From contig JAUWGT010000003.1 of NCBI GenBank assembly GCA_030606265.1, positions 1 to 35,992 on the forward strand: 35,992 nucleotides of DNA, read 5' to 3'. How positions within the stretch are numbered: the first letter of the stretch is position 1; each line of letters begins with the position of its first letter. The DNA comes from Candidatus Stahliibacteriota bacterium. GTDB lineage: Bacteria > Hydrothermota > Tepidihabitantia > SM23-42. The notes beneath the pieces are model-generated. The model was not told the origin of the DNA. It saw nothing but the letters and a program-made list of their open reading frames with translations, and made no database searches. Position numbers and translations under genes: made by a program. Shown here one piece after another: positions 35,900 through 35,992 of the stretch.

Positions 35900-35992
35900 G
35901 TCAGGAGCAAAGCGACATGTCTTCAACAAAGTGTGTCTCCAACAGAGTATGTTCTCCGTTTCACCGTTTCTCCCATGCTCCGTTTCATATAT

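Overview
This 36 kb bacterial window is densely packed with operons. Its style (a C25 protease with a T9SS-type C-terminal tail, a type IV pilus locus, many dispersed palindromes) suggests an FCB-like or candidate-phylum genome, but that taxonomic guess is inference. Main blocks: (1) MFS transporter tail, nikR, tRNA-Pro(GGG). (2) A translationally coupled minus-strand operon, ruvX > mltG > two class III cyclase-homology proteins > receiver-like/GAF/GGDEF protein > CBS protein > two tandem cation:proton antiporters. (3) UbiA-family prenyltransferase, uppP, S9 peptidase, flavodoxin-like protein, C25 peptidase. (4) A threonine-degradation-like operon, tdh, acpS-like, acetyl-CoA synthetase-like, ACP, kbl, FAD amine oxidase, and a frameshifted tgt. 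(5) pilMNOPQ, rsmD, coaD, lipoprotein, obg, HEAT-repeat protein, dprA. (6) A minus-strand outer-membrane-like protein. Main observations: a dedicated carrier-protein module inside a threonine cleavage operon; a second-messenger/antiporter operon whose two cyclase-like domains keep metal and adenine-binding positions but lack the canonical transition-state Asn/Arg; ten promoters with a uniform 16-bp spacer, several leaderless or nearly so; tgt split at an A9 run containing a dnaX-like slippery heptamer; a MITE-like element with 25-bp imperfect terminal inverted repeats; and a probable ATA start codon on the C25 protease. All assignments come from reading the sequence; no database search was run.
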